From assembly GCA_016199905.1 (NCBI GenBank), contig JACQFU010000127.1, positions 1-7,903 on the forward strand: a stretch of DNA of 7,903 nt. The letters are read 5' to 3'. The position numbers were made by a program, and so were the translations under genes. The DNA comes from Candidatus Wallbacteria bacterium (GTDB lineage: Bacteria; Muiribacteriota; UBA6191; JACPRK01). Positions 6,330 to 7,903 of this stretch are shown piece after piece. The notes beneath the pieces were generated by a model. It had not been told where the DNA came from, ran no database searches, and was given only the letters and a program-made list of their open reading frames with translations. Every line of letters starts with the position of its first letter. The stretch's first letter is position 1.

Positions 6330-7334
6330 ATGGAGTACAGAAGACTCGGCCGCACAGGTCTCAAGGTTTCGGCGCTCTGCATGGGCTGCATGACTTTCGG
6401 GCGCAATCAATTCGGCGTCGGCGAGCTCGACGAAAAGGGCGCCCGCGAGATCGTCGACGCCTGCTTCGACGTCGGCGTCGACTTCTTCGACACGGCGGAC
6501 ATGTACTCCAATGGAGAGTCGGAAGAGCTTCTGGGTCGGGTGCTGAAAGGCCGCCGCGACCGGGCCGTCGTGGCGTCCAAGTGCTTCTTCGGAGCCGGAA
6601 AGTGGCCCAACGACGCCGGACTGTCTCGCGGTCACGTCATGGACGCCGCCGAGCGCAGCCTCAAGCGCCTGGGCACAGACTACATCGACCTCTACCAGGT
6701 CCACTGCTGGCACGCCTCCACGCCGATCGAAGAGACCTTGAGCGCGCTCGACGACCTGGTCCGGGCCGGCAAGGTCCGCTACCTGGGCTGCTCCAACTTC
6801 GCCGCTTGGCAGCTCGCCAAGAGCCTTGGGGTCTCCGAGCGCCGCGGTCTGGCGCGGTTCGATTCCATCCAGCCCTACTACAGCCTCGTTTGCCGAGACG
6901 TCGAGGACGAGATCGTGCCGCTCTGCCAGGCGGAGGGAGTCGGAATCCTCCCCTGGAGTCCGCTGGCAGGAGGATGGCTCAGCGGCAAATACAGACGTGG
7001 CCAGCCTCGCCCGCCGGAGTCGCGGTACACGGACTCGACCAGCGCCTTCCTCAAGCCCGACGAGCAGCTGGTCTACCGTACTGTCGAAATACTCGACGAG
7101 ATCGTCGGAGTGCACGACGGCGCCACCGTCTCCCAGGCAGCGCTCAACTGGCTGCTGACGCGCCCGGCCATCTCGTCGGTTATCATCGGATGCCGCACGC
7201 TCAAGCAGCTCCAGGACAACCTGGGCGCGGTGAAGTGGAAGATGACCGCCGCCGAGGCCGATCGGCTCGCCGCTGTCACAGCCGCTGCGCCGCGTTACCC
7301 GCGCTGGTTCACCGACATGTTCGCCGGGGTGTAG
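6330..7334 (+). CDS. Aldo/keto reductase, NADPH-dependent
   Basis: Soluble (alpha/beta)8-barrel oxidoreductase of 334 residues that would reduce aldehydes or ketones with NAD(P)H; the natural substrate cannot be read from the sequence. The N-terminus MEYRRLGRTGLKVSALCMG is typical of the family. The catalytic tetrad is complete: Asp54 (FFDTADMYS), Tyr59, Lys84 (VVASKCF) and His125 (LYQVHCWH). Other hallmarks are YIDLYQVH, GKVRYLGCSNF (147-157), Gln181 (SIQPYYSLVCRD), LPWSPLAGGWLSGKY (207-221) and the cofactor segment IIGCRTLKQLQDNLGA (285-300). It resembles the YajO/Tas-like bacterial branch. The ATG at 6330 is chosen because family homology starts there and AAGGAGG lies at 6311-6317; the 12-base spacing is somewhat long. 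Reading further upstream in frame would run antisense into the ATPase gene. It is transcribed divergently from the ATPase, with no functional link visible. Confidence 0.95.
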   Translation: MEYRRLGRTGLKVSALCMGCMTFGRNQFGVGELDEKGAREIVDACFDVGVDFFDTADMYSNGESEELLGRVLKGRRDRAVVASKCFFGAGKWPNDAGLSRGHVMDAAERSLKRLGTDYIDLYQVHCWHASTPIEETLSALDDLVRAGKVRYLGCSNFAAWQLAKSLGVSERRGLARFDSIQPYYSLVCRDVEDEIVPLCQAEGVGILPWSPLAGGWLSGKYRRGQPRPPESRYTDSTSAFLKPDEQLVYRTVEILDEIVGVHDGATVSQAALNWLLTRPAISSVIIGCRTLKQLQDNLGAVKWKMTAAEADRLAAVTAAAPRYPRWFTDMFAGV

Positions 7335-7516
7335 CCAGGCCAAGCGGGCGAAGGCTGCCGGCTGAACGCCGATGATATACTGATCCTGGGTCGAACCGGG
7401 GGGGGGCGGCTCCGAGGTTCGGGGTCGCCGTACAGTTCGCCCGGCTCCGGCATCGGTTCTCTCCTGGCCTGTTCGCGTAACGGTTCTTCTTCGATCCACC
7501 TGGACGGGAGCGCCCA
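7335..7516 (+). promoter_or_regulatory. Intergenic region upstream of the response regulator
   Basis: 182 bases without a gene. TATACT at 7376-7381 is a good -10 candidate (one mismatch) and would leave a leader of about 130 bases; the matching -35 is poor. Downstream of it are an inverted repeat CGAACC/GGTTCG (7392-7397 and 7416-7421) and a run of nine G (7398-7406) inside the loop, then a GC-rich stretch with pyrimidine-rich patches (about 7457-7500). A short CGGC/GCCG hairpin at 7359-7371 after the reductase stop has no T-run, so it is weak as a terminator. No small gene is supported here. Confidence 0.4.
7392..7421. repeat. Inverted repeat flanking a G9 tract
   Basis: Six-base arms CGAACC and GGTTCG enclose an 18-base loop that begins with nine consecutive G. 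It lies between a candidate -10 box and the response regulator start, so in RNA it would sit in the 5' leader. The arms are too short to claim a stable structure. Confidence 0.35.
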
Positions 7517-7903
7517 ATGACGACCTCACTGAAGCCGAAGACCATCCTGCTCGTCGAGGACAACGCCGATGACGTCGTTCTCATCCTGCGCGCCTTCCGT
7601 GAGAGCGGCGTCCCGGGCGAGCTCGTCGTGGCGCGCGACGGCCAGGACGCACTCGACTTCCTCTTTGCCTCGGGGCGGCACTCGCGGCGCTCCCCTGCCC
7701 AGGCGCCGCACTTGGTGCTGCTCGACTTGCAGATGCCCGGGCTGGATGGGCACGAGGTCCTTCGACGGATTCGCTCCGACAGCCGCACCAGGATGCTGCC
7801 CGTCGTTGTTCTGACGTCGAGCCACCAGGAGCGTGACATCGCCGAGAGCTACAGGTTGGGTGCGAACAGCTTGGTACGCAAGCCGGCGGACTTCGCCCGC
7901 TTC
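7517..7903 (+). CDS. Single-domain response regulator (Rcp1-like receiver), 3' end beyond the right edge
   Basis: Receiver domain of a two-component system; 129 residues are visible and the frame is open at the window end. Seen: TILLVEDNADD (9-19) with the acidic Mg-binding pair Glu14/Asp15, phospho-acceptor Asp70 in LVLLDLQMPGLDG, Thr100-Ser101 in VVVLTSSHQ, and Lys122 in NSLVRKPADF. The DNADD start, the long loop at about residues 52-64 and the NSLVRKP ending are typical of the small Rcp1-type regulators (about 140-150 residues, no output domain) that pair with phytochrome-like or hybrid sensor kinases. The part missing is therefore probably only the last helix and the stop. The ATG at 7517 has GGGAG seven bases upstream. 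No kinase is in the window; it could lie just to the right. Confidence 0.92.
   Translation, partial: MTTSLKPKTILLVEDNADDVVLILRAFRESGVPGELVVARDGQDALDFLFASGRHSRRSPAQAPHLVLLDLQMPGLDGHEVLRRIRSDSRTRMLPVVVLTSSHQERDIAESYRLGANSLVRKPADFARF

Noticed and set aside
7359..7371. Rho-independent terminator after the aldo/keto reductase
   Set aside because: The stem has only four base pairs and no T-run follows.
7385..7425. tRNA-like T-arm (GGTTCGA) on the minus strand
   Set aside because: No acceptor, D or anticodon arm can be built around it; a run of nine C adjoins it on that strand.
5676..7529. 617-codon minus-strand open frame covering the aldo/keto reductase
   Set aside because: It is antisense to a complete reductase with an intact tetrad and to the intergenic DNA; no motif is recognisable.

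Overview
The window is GC-rich bacterial DNA with densely packed genes and GC-biased third codon positions, which is why long open frames also appear opposite the real genes. Canonical Shine-Dalgarno sequences precede most starts. There is no rRNA, tRNA or other phylogenetic marker, so the organism cannot be named. The gene style fits an uncultured soil or groundwater bacterium (Rokubacteria or Methylomirabilota-like lineages are a guess only).

Left and centre (1-6202, all minus strand, transcribed right to left): a four-gene block. First is a P1B-5-type metal-transporting P-type ATPase with a C-terminal hemerythrin domain (6202-4081). As written it is broken: the segment with the phosphorylated-Asp motif is missing and the frame changes at about 5277. 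After 23 bases comes a divergent glutamate-synthase-like protein (4057-2606). It is followed, with an 8-base overlap, by a well-conserved glutamate synthase FMN/Fe-S domain protein (2613-1291). That gene overlaps by 14 bases a class II glutamine amidotransferase of glutamate-synthase type (1304 to beyond the left edge). The last three look like a split, reordered glutamate-synthase-like enzyme in which the FMN domain has been duplicated and one copy has diverged strongly. A GXGXG-domain partner and an electron-donor subunit are not in the window; the first could lie just past the left edge.

Centre-right (6203-7334): a 127-base divergent intergenic region, then a complete aldo/keto reductase on the plus strand with an intact catalytic tetrad.

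Right edge (7335-7903): a 182-base intergenic stretch with a plausible -10 box, an inverted repeat and a run of nine G, then the start of a single-domain response regulator (Rcp1-like receiver) cut by the window end.

The nitrogen part would hydrolyse glutamine to ammonia (amidotransferase) and add that ammonia to a 2-oxo acid on the FMN domain. The true substrate may be 2-oxoglutarate, or the complex may be a relative such as N-methylglutamate synthase. The most notable points are the divergent tandem GltS paralogue, with an N-terminal cysteine cluster and no canonical GltS motifs, and the ATPase whose catalytic aspartate region is absent.
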